Source: Alterisphingorhabdus sp038748365
Lineage (GTDB): Bacteria > Pseudomonadota > Alphaproteobacteria > Sphingomonadales > Sphingomonadaceae
Assembly (NCBI GenBank): GCA_038748365.1
Contig: JBCDIZ010000011.1
Span: 1-64,000 of the forward strand
Length of the DNA stretch: 64,000 nt
Direction: 5' to 3'
Both the position numbers and the translations under genes were made by a program. The notes under the pieces are model-generated. The model had not been told where the DNA came from. It made no database searches and saw only the letters and a program-made list of their open reading frames with translations. This document shows positions 8,693 to 17,219 of the stretch, in pieces; position 1 is the stretch's first letter, and the number at the start of each line of letters is the position of its first letter.

Positions 8693-9624
8693 TATTCGGC
8701 TCCGTCGCTATTCTCGGCCCCGCTATCGGTTTCCTCTTCACTTGGGACTTCGGGATTATCAACATTGCTATCATCAACAAGATCAGGCTGATAAACCTGC
8801 TGTACCATTACGAAATCCGTTCCCGCTGGATCAGCGAGCAATGTCGCCAATGCGCCGTCACTGGTGATCTCACGGATGATCGCGACCGGGATGTTGGGGC
8901 GGTATAGCCCGCCGCTGCCCGATGTCACCACAACGTCACCCTGCTTAAACGGATTGACCCCGACATTGATCAGGCGGATGGCGATATCGCCATTGCCCAA
9001 GCCCTCGGTAAAGGCGACCACGCCATCGCTGGCGCGCTTGATAGGGACAACATTGCGTGGATCGGTGAGCAGTAGAACGCGGGCGGTATTGGGTGTGGTC
9101 TCAATCACCCGTCCGATGAGACCCTTTGGCGCGCGCACCGGTTGGCCACGTATCACACCCTGACGCGAACCTGCGCCCATCGTAGCAAAACGCCTTGTGC
9201 TGGATGCAGAAGAACTGATCAAACGGGCAAGGGTGACAGGCTCTGGTTCGGTCTCCATCAGGCCGAGCAAACGACGCAAACGCTGATTTTCCTGTTTCAA
9301 CGCGCGGGCTTCAACCAGCTGGTTACGCGTATCATCAAGCTCGCGCTGTAATTCGGCATTTTTGGAGCCGGCATCGAAATAGGCGGCAATCTCCTGCCAG
9401 CCATTGCGGGTGCCAGAGCTGGCGCTGGCGAGCGTGCCGGATACCGGTGCGGTTACTTCTGAAGCGGCACCACGCAATACGGCAAAGCCTGTTGGATCAA
9501 TCCAGGACAGAGCGAGCAGGAACAGGCCAACCAGGCCGCCCAATATGGCAAGCACATAGGCTGTAAAGGCGCGATAATGGGCCTTGCGGCTAAAGCCGAG
9601 ACGCCGTTTGTCTGGCGTCGCCAT
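8692..9624 (-). CDS. mreC: Rod-shape-determining protein MreC
   Basis: 310 residues. A short basic cytoplasmic tail and one membrane helix (about residues 20-43) are followed by a coiled coil (around AELQRELDDTRNQLVEARAL) and two beta-rich domains typical of MreC, containing VTSGSGGLYRPNIPVA. MreC scaffolds PBP2 in the periplasm. The last 30 residues are unusually acidic (rich in D, E, S and N) and look disordered; such a tail is variable in the family. It is co-transcribed with mreB, which ends 34 bases upstream. Confidence 0.94.
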   Translation of the reverse strand: MATPDKRRLGFSRKAHYRAFTAYVLAILGGLVGLFLLALSWIDPTGFAVLRGAASEVTAPVSGTLASASSGTRNGWQEIAAYFDAGSKNAELQRELDDTRNQLVEARALKQENQRLRRLLGLMETEPEPVTLARLISSSASSTRRFATMGAGSRQGVIRGQPVRAPKGLIGRVIETTPNTARVLLLTDPRNVVPIKRASDGVVAFTEGLGNGDIAIRLINVGVNPFKQGDVVVTSGSGGLYRPNIPVAIIREITSDGALATLLADPAGTDFVMVQQVYQPDLVDDSNVDNPEVPSEEETDSGAENSDGAE

Positions 9625-9658
9625 GCTGCTTTTCCTTCCTAAACCAATATTTTAGCGA

Positions 9659-10702
9659 TTATGCAGTTTGCAAAATCGTCCGATATACCGGGTCTTCCAT
9701 GGCGCGACCGGTACCGATGGCGACACAGCTCAAAGGGTCTTCAGCCACCGTGACTGGCAGCCCGGTTTCATCGCGCATATGGGCATCCAGGCCCTCAACC
9801 ATGGCGCCACCGCCAGTGAGTACAATACCCTGATCGACAATATCAGCAGCCAGTTCCGGTGCGGTGTTTTCCAGCGCAATGCGTACGCCTTCAACAATGG
9901 TACTGATCGGTTCAGCCATAGCCTCGGCGATCTGTGCCTGATTGATCGAGATTTCTTTGGGCACGCCATTGACGAGGTCACGCCCCTTGATCTGGATGGT
10001 ATGGCCGACACCATCTGCCGGCGGACGGGCGACGCCGAAATCCTTCTTGATGCGTTCAGCGGTGGTTTCCCCGATCAGCAGATTGTGGTGACGACGGACA
10101 TAGGAGACCAGCGCCTCATCCATCTTGTCTCCGCCCGTGCGGACCGATGTAGTATAAGCAAGGCCGCGCAGCGAAAGGACCGCCACTTCGGTCGTACCAC
10201 CGCCAATATCCACGACCATCGATCCAATCGGCTCGGTCACCGGCATACCGGCACCAATCGCCGCCGCCATCGGCTCGACGATCAGGAACACCTGACTAGC
10301 CCCGGCATTGGAGGCAGCATCACGAATGGCGCGGCGCTCTACCGATGTCGCGCCAGAAGGCACGCAGATGGTGATCTCCGGCGGATTGAACATGCTCTTC
10401 TTGCCGTTCACCTTGGTGATGAAATATTTGATCATCTGCTCGGCGACTTCGATATCGGCGATCACGCCATCGCGCAGCGGGCGGATTGCCTCGATGCTGT
10501 CCGGTGTCTTGCCCATCATCATCTTGGCGTCATCGCCGACAGCTTTGACCTTTTTGACACCGTTCACCGTTTCAATGGCGACAACCGAAGGCTCATTGAG
10601 CACCACGCCCTGGCCTTCCACATAGACAAGAGTGTTAGCGGTGCCGAGATCAATTGCGATATTTTGCGAACCAAATTTGAAAAGGCTGGAAAAGAACGAC
10701 AT
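9659..10702 (-). CDS. mreB: Rod-shape-determining protein MreB (bacterial actin)
   Basis: 347 residues, the usual length. Actin-fold nucleotide motifs are clear: IDLGTANTLVYV (phosphate 1) at the N-terminus, VVDIGGGTTEVAVLSL (phosphate 2) in the middle and VLTGGGAMVEGL (adenosine) near the end. MreB polymerises under the inner membrane and directs the elongation machinery encoded just downstream. First gene of the operon; the 194-base gap to the divergent mutL must hold both promoters, though no hexamers were clear enough to call. Confidence 0.97.
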   Translation of the reverse strand: MSFFSSLFKFGSQNIAIDLGTANTLVYVEGQGVVLNEPSVVAIETVNGVKKVKAVGDDAKMMMGKTPDSIEAIRPLRDGVIADIEVAEQMIKYFITKVNGKKSMFNPPEITICVPSGATSVERRAIRDAASNAGASQVFLIVEPMAAAIGAGMPVTEPIGSMVVDIGGGTTEVAVLSLRGLAYTTSVRTGGDKMDEALVSYVRRHHNLLIGETTAERIKKDFGVARPPADGVGHTIQIKGRDLVNGVPKEISINQAQIAEAMAEPISTIVEGVRIALENTAPELAADIVDQGIVLTGGGAMVEGLDAHMRDETGLPVTVAEDPLSCVAIGTGRAMEDPVYRTILQTA

Positions 10703-10896
10703 AAGTAAAGATATTCCGTTAGCTAAGATCGGATAAGTGGATGAGAACGGTCAAAGCCTATGGGTTCTGACCCTAGACTTTGCCGTTTAATGTACGTGCC
10801 CCATATACAGATTGAGACCCCATGCCAAAGAAAACTGGTGGATGAAAGGCTTTTTGACCCTCGCCACTGGCGCTTCGTCCTTTTAGATACAGATTT

Positions 10897-12732
10897 ATGC
10901 CTATTCGCAAACTTCCGGACGCTCTTATCAACCGCATTGCCGCCGGTGAGGTGGTTGAACGACCGGCCAGTGCACTGAAGGAAATCATTGAAAACGCGAT
11001 TGATGCAGGCGCGCAGAACATTGCGATTCGCCTTTCGGGTGGCGGGCTGGAGAGCTTTGCCGTGCGCGATGATGGTTGCGGTATGGATCGCAAGGAGATG
11101 GCGCTGGCGCTGGAGCGTCATGCCACCTCCAAACTGCCCGATGATGCGATTGAGCAGGTGACGACCCTGGGTTTTCGCGGCGAGGCGCTGCCTTCGATAG
11201 CCAGTGTCGCCAAGATGCAGCTCATCAGCCGGACAACAGAGGGCGATGGCTGGTCGATCACTATGGACCATGGCCAGAAAATCGCCGATGGCCCCGCGGC
11301 GACAATGAAAGGCACCGAGATTATCGTCTCGGATATGTTCGCTAAGGTTCCGGCCCGGCGCAAATTTCTGCGCACGCCACGTAGCGAATATGCTGCCTGT
11401 ACAGACGTGGTCAAACGGCTGGCGATGGCGCGTCCCGATATCGGCTTTAAGCTCGAGCATGATGGCCGCACCGCGATTAATGTGCAGCCGGGACAGGACA
11501 AGCTCGCCCGGGTCGCGGCGCTGACAGCGCGTGGGCTAGCGGATAACAGCATTGCCATCCATCTGGAGCGCGAAGGCGTGACGCTGAGCGGTGTCGCGGG
11601 CCTGCCGACGTTTAACCGGGGTGTGGCGGATCATCAGTTTCTGTTCGTCAATGATCGCCCGGTAAAGGACCGGATGCTCACCGGTGCAGTGCGCGCCGCC
11701 TATGCCGAAATGCTGGCGCGCGACCGCCATCCGGTGGTGGCGCTCTATCTCACCGTTCCGGCGAGTGAGGTCGATGTGAATGTACATCCGGCCAAGACTG
11801 AGGTGCGCTTTCGCAATGCAGCGATGATCCGCGGGATGATTGTTTCCGGGCTGCGGCGGGCGTTGGACGAAAATGGTTTCCGCGCGGTGCAGCGGCCAGC
11901 AGAAAGCGCTTTGGATAGGTGGCAGGCGGAGCCGGTCAAAGCCGATCCGTCCTTCTTCTCCCCCGCCCCTTCAGGGGAGGGGGCCGGGGGGTGGGGGCGT
12001 CCCGCAAGCACAGCGCTGATGGATAGCCCCCACCCCAACCCCTCCCCTGAAGGGGCGGGACTAAGTCTGCGTGAAAACCCGGACAGCTATGTCTATGCCG
12101 AACCGCTGGGTCGCGCTGAACCAGCGACTGAAGCTGTGCCCGATTCCATCCAGCATCCGCTTGGCGTAGCGCGCGGGCAGGTGGACAAGACCTATATTGT
12201 CGCCGAGGCCGAAGATGGGCTGGTGATTGTCGACCAGCATGCAGCGCATGAGCGGCTAGTTCTGGAGCGGATGCGCGCTGCGAAACAGGGGGCAGCCATC
12301 CCGTCTCAAGGGCTGTTGGTGCCGGAGATTGTCGAACTGGAAGAAACAGCCTGCGATCGGCTCGAAGCGCGCATAAAAGATATGGCAGCGCTCGGGCTGG
12401 AAGCGGAGCGCTTTGGGCCTACGGCGATGGCGGTGCGTTCCGTTCCGGCGATGCTTAAAAAAGTCGATATTGCGCAACTTATGCAAGATCTGGCCGATGA
12501 ACTGGCAGGGTTGGGCGATATGCTAAGCCTCAATGAACGCATCGAGCATGTTGCCGCGACCATGGCTTGTCATGGTTCGGTGCGCGCAGGGCGGGTGCTT
12601 AATGTTGCCGAAATGAATGCGCTCTTGCGCGAGATGGAGCAGACCCCACATTCAGGCCAGTGCAATCATGGCCGACCGACATGGGTCAAGCTGGCGCATG
12701 AGGACATCGAAAAACTGTTCGGGAGAAAGTGA
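10897..12732 (+). CDS. mutL: DNA mismatch repair protein MutL (with endonuclease motif)
   Basis: 611 residues. The N-terminal GHKL ATPase has ENAIDAGA, DDGCGM and GFRGEALPSIA. The C-terminal domain carries DQHAAHERLVLE (about residue 446), matching the metal-binding DQHA-x2-E-x4-E endonuclease motif of MutL proteins from bacteria without MutH, plus ACHGSVRAG and a HGRPT segment. MutL couples MutS mismatch recognition to strand nicking. Residues of about 355-388, in the flexible linker, are encoded by a palindromic repeat (separate entry), so the linker is lengthened without touching either domain. No good ribosome site precedes the ATG. Confidence 0.95.
   Translation: MPIRKLPDALINRIAAGEVVERPASALKEIIENAIDAGAQNIAIRLSGGGLESFAVRDDGCGMDRKEMALALERHATSKLPDDAIEQVTTLGFRGEALPSIASVAKMQLISRTTEGDGWSITMDHGQKIADGPAATMKGTEIIVSDMFAKVPARRKFLRTPRSEYAACTDVVKRLAMARPDIGFKLEHDGRTAINVQPGQDKLARVAALTARGLADNSIAIHLEREGVTLSGVAGLPTFNRGVADHQFLFVNDRPVKDRMLTGAVRAAYAEMLARDRHPVVALYLTVPASEVDVNVHPAKTEVRFRNAAMIRGMIVSGLRRALDENGFRAVQRPAESALDRWQAEPVKADPSFFSPAPSGEGAGGWGRPASTALMDSPHPNPSPEGAGLSLRENPDSYVYAEPLGRAEPATEAVPDSIQHPLGVARGQVDKTYIVAEAEDGLVIVDQHAAHERLVLERMRAAKQGAAIPSQGLLVPEIVELEETACDRLEARIKDMAALGLEAERFGPTAMAVRSVPAMLKKVDIAQLMQDLADELAGLGDMLSLNERIEHVAATMACHGSVRAGRVLNVAEMNALLREMEQTPHSGQCNHGRPTWVKLAHEDIEKLFGRK
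11958..12061. repeat. GC-rich palindromic element (family A) inserted in frame in mutL
   Basis: Perfect 21-base inverted arms lie at 11962-11982 and 12039-12059, each containing the core CCCCTTCAGGGGA, and the pairing continues imperfectly toward the centre, so the whole unit could fold into a long hairpin. It reads through without a stop and adds about 35 residues rich in P, G and S to the MutL linker. A close relative of the same core is in glyS at 29706-29812. Confidence 0.85.
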
Positions 12733-12734
12733 AT

Positions 12735-13283
12735 ATGCGGAAATCTGTTATCGCTCTGGCGCTTTGCGGCACGATATTGGCCAGTGGTTGCGCGCGGCAG
12801 GAGCCGATCACCGAAGAAGAGCTGCAACGCACCCCCGAAACGCCGGTTGCTGATGACAGTGCTACGATAACTGACGAGACCGCAACCGAAACGGCGGAGA
12901 CGGAAACTGACGCCGATGCAGGACCAGATCTTCAAGCAATGGCATTCACTGAGGCCGAGGGTGTTGTCGAGTCTGGCCTGGGTTGCGCCTTTATCAGCGC
13001 CGATGATGAAGCGCTGTTCTTTGTTGATGACACCGCCAATGCCGCGGTCAAGCTGAATGATACTGTGGTCGCGCTCAAGACCGAGGGTGAGGCCAATTAC
13101 GAAGCGGTAGAGCAGGGCGGCACTTATGCCACTGAAGCGCTGAGCATCACCATTGATCGCGCCGAGGGCGATGGTGAAACATCAGCGCTGGAGACCATCG
13201 AATGGTCAGCGACGCTGAATGTGACCCAGGATGAAGGCGGCAGCCGCAGCTATGAAGGTGGACGCTATAGCTGCGGGGCTTAA
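12735..13283 (+). CDS. Hypothetical lipoprotein
   Basis: 182 residues from the ATG at 12735, preferred over a GTG at 12729 because GGGAG at 12721 is then well spaced. A lipobox (ILASGC, Cys about residue 19) ends the signal peptide. A T/E/D-rich, probably disordered linker of about 45 residues follows, and then a compact domain around GLGCAFISADDEALFFVDDTA that resembles nothing I can name with certainty. It starts 2 bases after the mutL stop, so the two are probably co-transcribed; a functional link to mismatch repair is unlikely. Confidence 0.75.
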   Translation: MRKSVIALALCGTILASGCARQEPITEEELQRTPETPVADDSATITDETATETAETETDADAGPDLQAMAFTEAEGVVESGLGCAFISADDEALFFVDDTANAAVKLNDTVVALKTEGEANYEAVEQGGTYATEALSITIDRAEGDGETSALETIEWSATLNVTQDEGGSRSYEGGRYSCGA

Positions 13284-13315
13284 GCGCTTTGTTTCTCGGC
13301 AAGTGTCAAAACTAA

Positions 13316-13391
13316 ACCGCTAGGGCTGAGCTTGTCGAAGCCCGCTTCACCGTGTTGAGAGACGCCCTTCGACAGGCTCAGGGCTAACGGT
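13316..13391. repeat. REP-like inverted pair (family B)
   Basis: Two imperfect inverted arms (13316-13343 and 13364-13391) each contain the CTGAGC-TTGTCGAAG or CTGAGCCTGTCGAAG core, separated by about 20 bases. It lies between two convergent genes. The same unit occurs at 27285-27367 and 33913-33992. Such elements are common in sphingomonad genomes and are usually mobilised by a RAYT transposase encoded elsewhere; none is in this window. Confidence 0.85.
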
Positions 13392-13410
13392 GCTAAATTG
13401 GGTAACGCGC

Positions 13411-13881
13411 CTATTCATTATCCCCAATCGGGGCCTCAGGGTTACGCACAGAAATCAGACCGATGGATTTCATCCGCATCACCGGCTCGCCATTCTGGTT
13501 AAACAGCGTCAATTCCCCCTGCATGCTGCCCATTTCAGGACGGCTGCGGGAGCGACGCTTGGAGAGAGTGGTGCTCTCACAGCGCAGCGTATCACCGGGA
13601 TAGACCGGTTTCAGCCAGCGTATTTCGTCAACCCCGGGCGATCCAAGGCCTGCCTGCCGATTGACGGTCATATTCTCTACCATCATCCGCATAGCCATGG
13701 AACAGGTATGCCATCCGCTCGCGGAAATTCGACCAAAATGCGTTTTTGCCGCGGCCTCATCGTCTAGATGAAAGGGCTGGGGGTCATATTTCCCGGCAAA
13801 TTCGAGGACTTCTTCGCGCGTGACATCATAATGGCCAAAGCTCTGCTTCGCGCCGACTTCTATGTCCTCAAAATAGAGCAT
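13411..13881 (-). CDS. MaoC-family (R)-specific enoyl-CoA hydratase/dehydratase
   Basis: 156 residues from the ATG at 13881, chosen because AGGAGAG lies just upstream; an ATG 21 bases earlier has no ribosome site. The hotdog fold hydratase-2 motif YDPQPFHLDDEAA supplies the catalytic Asp and His. Family members hydrate trans-2-enoyl-CoA or act in mesaconyl-CoA and polyketide-like pathways; the substrate cannot be told. The gene begins 22 bases after the RES toxin stop and could be read from the same transcript. Confidence 0.88.
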   Translation of the reverse strand: MLYFEDIEVGAKQSFGHYDVTREEVLEFAGKYDPQPFHLDDEAAAKTHFGRISASGWHTCSMAMRMMVENMTVNRQAGLGSPGVDEIRWLKPVYPGDTLRCESTTLSKRRSRSRPEMGSMQGELTLFNQNGEPVMRMKSIGLISVRNPEAPIGDNE

Positions 13882-13903
13882 ATTCTCTCCTGCCAGTTTC
13901 ATC

Positions 13904-14416
13904 TTATGGGGTTTGACTTGAATTACCTAGCCTATCCTCACCGTCAACAACGCTTATGCTGTTGTCCGCGCTATCATTCCATCTCCATAGGACGCAGTTT
14001 CTGTCCTGCACGGTGGCACCATTGGCAGAGCTCGGCGCGATCAGGCCGCAATATCCTTTTGCGATCAACTCCATAGCCAATTGCTGTGTTGGGACGACTT
14101 TGCCGCTTTTCATCCGGTTGCGCCAAGCTGGGTCGCCAAGATTGACCGGGACGAGACCTTCGCGCTCAAACGCGTTGGCATCATAACTATCAAAAAGCGG
14201 TCCAATATCGGCGCGTAGAGAAACCAATGTGGTCGGCTGCAAATCGCCGACCTGATTGGCTTCCCTGATCGCTGTTTGTACAGACATGGCGCAATAAAGC
14301 GCTTCTGTACCTTTGGGGTTAAAGCGTCCGCCATAGAGCGCGGCGCCTTCTCCGGACAGTGGTTCGCGGACATAGCGTGGATTAAGGGCGCGATAGAGTA
14401 GGCCCTTATAGCGCAC
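13904..14416 (-). CDS. RES-domain toxin of a RES/Xre toxin-antitoxin system
   Basis: 170 residues starting at GTG 14416, five bases after the antitoxin stop. The RES fold is recognisable from LYRALNPRY at the N-terminus, GGRFNPKGTEALYCA with the conserved Arg, and the following AIREAN with the conserved Glu. Characterised relatives (MbcT, ParT) break down NAD+ or ADP-ribosylate a host enzyme and stop growth unless the partner antitoxin blocks the active site. Toxin after antitoxin is the usual order of this class. It looks full length and intact. Confidence 0.88.
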   Translation of the reverse strand: MRYKGLLYRALNPRYVREPLSGEGAALYGGRFNPKGTEALYCAMSVQTAIREANQVGDLQPTTLVSLRADIGPLFDSYDANAFEREGLVPVNLGDPAWRNRMKSGKVVPTQQLAMELIAKGYCGLIAPSSANGATVQDRNCVLWRWNDSADNSISVVDGEDRLGNSSQTP

Positions 14417-14421
14417 TGCTA

Positions 14422-14772
14422 TCAGGCAAAAATGCCTGCATCCACTGCATCAATATATTCGAGTACATCTGCCGCGCGATTGGCATGGACAAGGTGCATC
14501 GCGGTCATGCCATCAAAACCTGCCAGCGGCTGCGAACGATACCAGGCATAGGCGATGAGCGGAGACCCAAAGCGCGGACTGACCTTGTTGAGGATTTCGA
14601 TCATCTCACGCAGTCGCTTTTGCGTCCGCGCAGACTGAATACGGTCCTTGCGCTGCACCGCATCCTTGCCGAGACCGACGCTGCTGGCGACTTCTTCGCT
14701 GGTGGTGCGCAGCACGGCAGCGATCTGCTTGGGATTGAATGTCCCATTTGTGCTTAATGCTATCAGCTCCAT
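14422..14772 (-). CDS. Xre/MbcA/ParS-type antitoxin of the RES system
   Basis: 116 residues. The N-terminal half has a helix-turn-helix-like segment (FNPKQIAAVLRTTSEEVASS), and the C-terminal half is the toxin-binding MbcA/ParS domain, with FGSPLIAYAWYRSQPLAGFD and the usual ending in a short helix. It neutralises the RES toxin encoded immediately after it and, by family knowledge, represses its own promoter. The palindrome that covers the -10 box upstream (separate entry) fits this. Promoter position puts the transcript start about 20 bases before the ATG. Confidence 0.85.
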   Translation of the reverse strand: MELIALSTNGTFNPKQIAAVLRTTSEEVASSVGLGKDAVQRKDRIQSARTQKRLREMIEILNKVSPRFGSPLIAYAWYRSQPLAGFDGMTAMHLVHANRAADVLEYIDAVDAGIFA

Positions 14773-14791
14773 GTCATATCTCCGCTAATTA

Positions 14792-14826
14792 TGACGCAAT
14801 ATAGCGTCAATTTTAGCGAATTTCAA
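14792..14826 (-). promoter_or_regulatory. Promoter with embedded operator for the RES/Xre pair
   Basis: On the minus strand TTGAAA (14821-14826) and TATATT (14798-14803) are separated by exactly 17 bases, a good sigma-70 arrangement. The -10 box is the centre of a perfect inverted repeat TGACGC-N6-GCGTCA (14792-14809), so a bound dimer would block polymerase. The antitoxin is the obvious candidate repressor. Confidence 0.7.
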
Positions 14827-14838
14827 GATGTCGAAGTT

Positions 14839-15939
14839 TCAGACATTGAATTTGAACAGCATCACATCGCCGTCCTGCACCACATAGTCCTTGCCTTCCT
14901 GGCGCAGTTTTCCGGCTTCTCGGGCGCCGCTTTCGCCGTTTAGTGCGATATAGTCATCAAAGGCAATGGTCTCGGCGCGGATGAAGCCGCGTTCGAAATC
15001 GGTGTGGATTTTACCGGCTGCTTGCGGTGCTTTGGCGTCGCGCTCGACGGTCCAAGCACGCGCTTCATTGGGGCCGGCAGTAAAGAAGGTCTGCAGATTG
15101 AGGAGGTCATATCCGGCGCGGATAACGCGGGCGAGGCCGGTTTCGCTCAGGCCCATTTCTTCAAGGAACATCTGTTTCTCATCCGGCTCCATGTCGACCA
15201 ACTCTGACTCGATGGCGGCGGAGACGACGACGGCTTCTGCGCCTTCCGCCTTGGCCTTTTCAAATACTTTTGCGCTGTAATCATTGCCATTGGCGGCGCT
15301 TTCTTCCTCGACATTGCAGACATAGAGCACCGGCTTGGAGGTCAACAACTGCGCCTGCGCCAGATGCCTCGCTTCCTCATCGTCCCCGGGTTCAGTCAGC
15401 CGCGCTGGTTTCCCCTCGCGCAGCAGGTCGAGCGCCTTGCCCAGCACCGATGCCGCGATCTTGGCTTCCTTGTCCTGTCCGGTGGCGCGCTTCTGCAGAT
15501 TGGGGACGCGCTTTTCGAGGCTCTCTAGATCGGCGAGCAGCAGCTCGGTCTCCACCACTTCCGCATCGGCGAGCGGATCGACATGGTTGGAGACATGCTG
15601 GATATCATCATCCTCAAAGCAGCGCAGCACATGGACAATGGCGTCCACCTCGCGGATATTGCCGAGAAACTGATTGCCCAGACCTTCGCCCTTGCTCGCC
15701 CCTTTGACGAGTCCGGCAATATCGACAAAGGTCAGTTGCGTCGCGATTACCTTCGCGCTTTCGGCGATGGCGGCGATCCTGTCGAGCCTGTCATCGGGCA
15801 CCGCGACCACGCCCTCATTCGGCTCAATCGTGCAGAAAGGATAGTTGGCCGCCTGCGCCGCCTGTGTCTCGGTCAGTGCATTGAACAGCGTCGACTTGCC
15901 GACATTGGGCAGGCCGACAATACCGCATTTGAAACCCAT
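14839..15939 (-). CDS. ychF: YchF/Obg-like redox-regulated ATPase
   Basis: 366 residues from the ATG at 15939, which has AGGAG well placed upstream (an earlier in-frame start does not). The G domain begins with GLPNVGKSTLFNALT (P-loop about residues 9-16), followed by the coiled-coil helical domain and a C-terminal TGS domain. YchF binds ribosomes and prefers ATP over GTP because its G4 motif departs from NKxD. It is a near-universal housekeeping gene with roles in translation and stress tolerance. Confidence 0.95.
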   Translation of the reverse strand: MGFKCGIVGLPNVGKSTLFNALTETQAAQAANYPFCTIEPNEGVVAVPDDRLDRIAAIAESAKVIATQLTFVDIAGLVKGASKGEGLGNQFLGNIREVDAIVHVLRCFEDDDIQHVSNHVDPLADAEVVETELLLADLESLEKRVPNLQKRATGQDKEAKIAASVLGKALDLLREGKPARLTEPGDDEEARHLAQAQLLTSKPVLYVCNVEEESAANGNDYSAKVFEKAKAEGAEAVVVSAAIESELVDMEPDEKQMFLEEMGLSETGLARVIRAGYDLLNLQTFFTAGPNEARAWTVERDAKAPQAAGKIHTDFERGFIRAETIAFDDYIALNGESGAREAGKLRQEGKDYVVQDGDVMLFKFNV

Positions 15940-16018
15940 AATAACTCCTGATGGCAATCCTTTCTTCTACGAGAAAGGAGGGCTATGGAGCGCGCTCTAG
16001 ACGCTGCCGGGGGAAGTT

Positions 16019-17212
16019 TCAATCACTGGCGCGCAGCATATAATTGGCAACTGCCGCTGCCGAGCCATCACCGGTAAGCGCTACGGATACAATCCGCTTG
16101 CGCTTGATATCATAGCCGACCCAGGCATTGACCCCGGGCGCATCGCCGCCATGGCCCAGCATCACCAGACGACCGCCGGCAATGGGCGTATCGACCAGCA
16201 TAACGCCGAGGCCATAATAGGTGGTGATGTCAAACATCGGCAGCATGGTATCGAACATCGCCTCACGCATTTTGCTGCTGATCAGTTGGTTGCTGAGCAA
16301 TGCAGCCCAGAAACGCGCCATATCACCAGCGCTTGCCGCTACTGGTCCTGCTGCACCCGGTCCGGTGATATCCAGCACCACCTCGTCGCCATCGGTTTCC
16401 AATGGAACGACGCGGCGGGCATTTTCAGGAGTAACGACAATCGTTTCCTTAAGGCCGAGCTTATCAATTACCCGCGTCTGCAGTACTTCGGCAAAGGGTT
16501 TGCCCTCGACCTGCTCAACGATGCGTCCCAAGAGCGTGTAGCCTGAATTGGAATAGCGCCAGAACTGGCCGGGGCAGAACATGGCACCACGCTTCTTCAA
16601 TATGGCATCATGATGTTTCGCCGTCATCTGGCGACTGTCTTTTTCGCGCCAGTCCGGGTCTTCATTGGCACTGAACAGGCCACTGGTATGCGCCAGCAGA
16701 TCGCGGATGGTGATATGTTTGGCATTGGGCATGCCGGGTTCCCAGCGTGACAGCCGGTCCGCCAGCGACAGCTTGCCTTCATCGACCAGTTGCAGCACCG
16801 CAACGGCGGTATAGGTCTTGGTCGCGCTGGCCCAATAGAAGAGTTGATCATCCGCAGTAGTGCTTTGCCATAGCCGACCATCAGGCGTTGCGAGTGCGAC
16901 AGAGAGATTTTTCGCTTTCGCGTTTTTCTGTGCTTCAGCAAAGGCCTGACTGAGATGTGCGGTATTTACAATGCGATTTATGTCATCAGATAATGGCGCA
17001 AATTGAGCCATTGAGGTGAATGCTGGCGAATATGCCGGGCGGCCTTGATAGACTTTGCGTTCATCGCATTTGACCGGACGGTAAAGTGCTTGCTGATCTG
17101 ATGTGCCGAGGCGCGACTGGGTTGGCGACTGCGCCGATACATTTGCCATAGGGATGGACAGACCAAGAGCCATCAGGCCTGCGAGCAGGGTTCTCGTCAT
17201 CATTTTGTGCAT
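16019..17212 (-). CDS. Secreted serine hydrolase of the beta-lactamase/class C family
   Basis: 397 residues from the ATG at 17212. A signal peptide (LLAGLMALGLSIPMANVSAQ) precedes the domain. Catalytic motifs fit the serine beta-lactamase-like family: SATK (S about 129, K about 132), YSNSGY as the YxN motif, and GHGGDAPG near the end in place of KTG. Related enzymes are D-aminopeptidases, DD-peptidases or esterases; the substrate cannot be read from sequence. The gene starts 8 bases inside the 3' end of the Tat-signal SDR gap region, so the two are probably one transcript. Confidence 0.85.
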   Translation of the reverse strand: MHKMMTRTLLAGLMALGLSIPMANVSAQSPTQSRLGTSDQQALYRPVKCDERKVYQGRPAYSPAFTSMAQFAPLSDDINRIVNTAHLSQAFAEAQKNAKAKNLSVALATPDGRLWQSTTADDQLFYWASATKTYTAVAVLQLVDEGKLSLADRLSRWEPGMPNAKHITIRDLLAHTSGLFSANEDPDWREKDSRQMTAKHHDAILKKRGAMFCPGQFWRYSNSGYTLLGRIVEQVEGKPFAEVLQTRVIDKLGLKETIVVTPENARRVVPLETDGDEVVLDITGPGAAGPVAASAGDMARFWAALLSNQLISSKMREAMFDTMLPMFDITTYYGLGVMLVDTPIAGGRLVMLGHGGDAPGVNAWVGYDIKRKRIVSVALTGDGSAAAVANYMLRASD

Positions 17213-17219
17213 TGGGGAA

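Noticed and set aside
9668..10708. 346-codon open frame opposite mreB
   Set aside because: It mirrors the mreB coding strand almost completely; MreB is certain, and the antisense product shows no known domain.
10723..11460. 245-codon minus-strand frame
   Set aside because: Antisense to the N-terminal part of mutL; no ribosome site or family signature.
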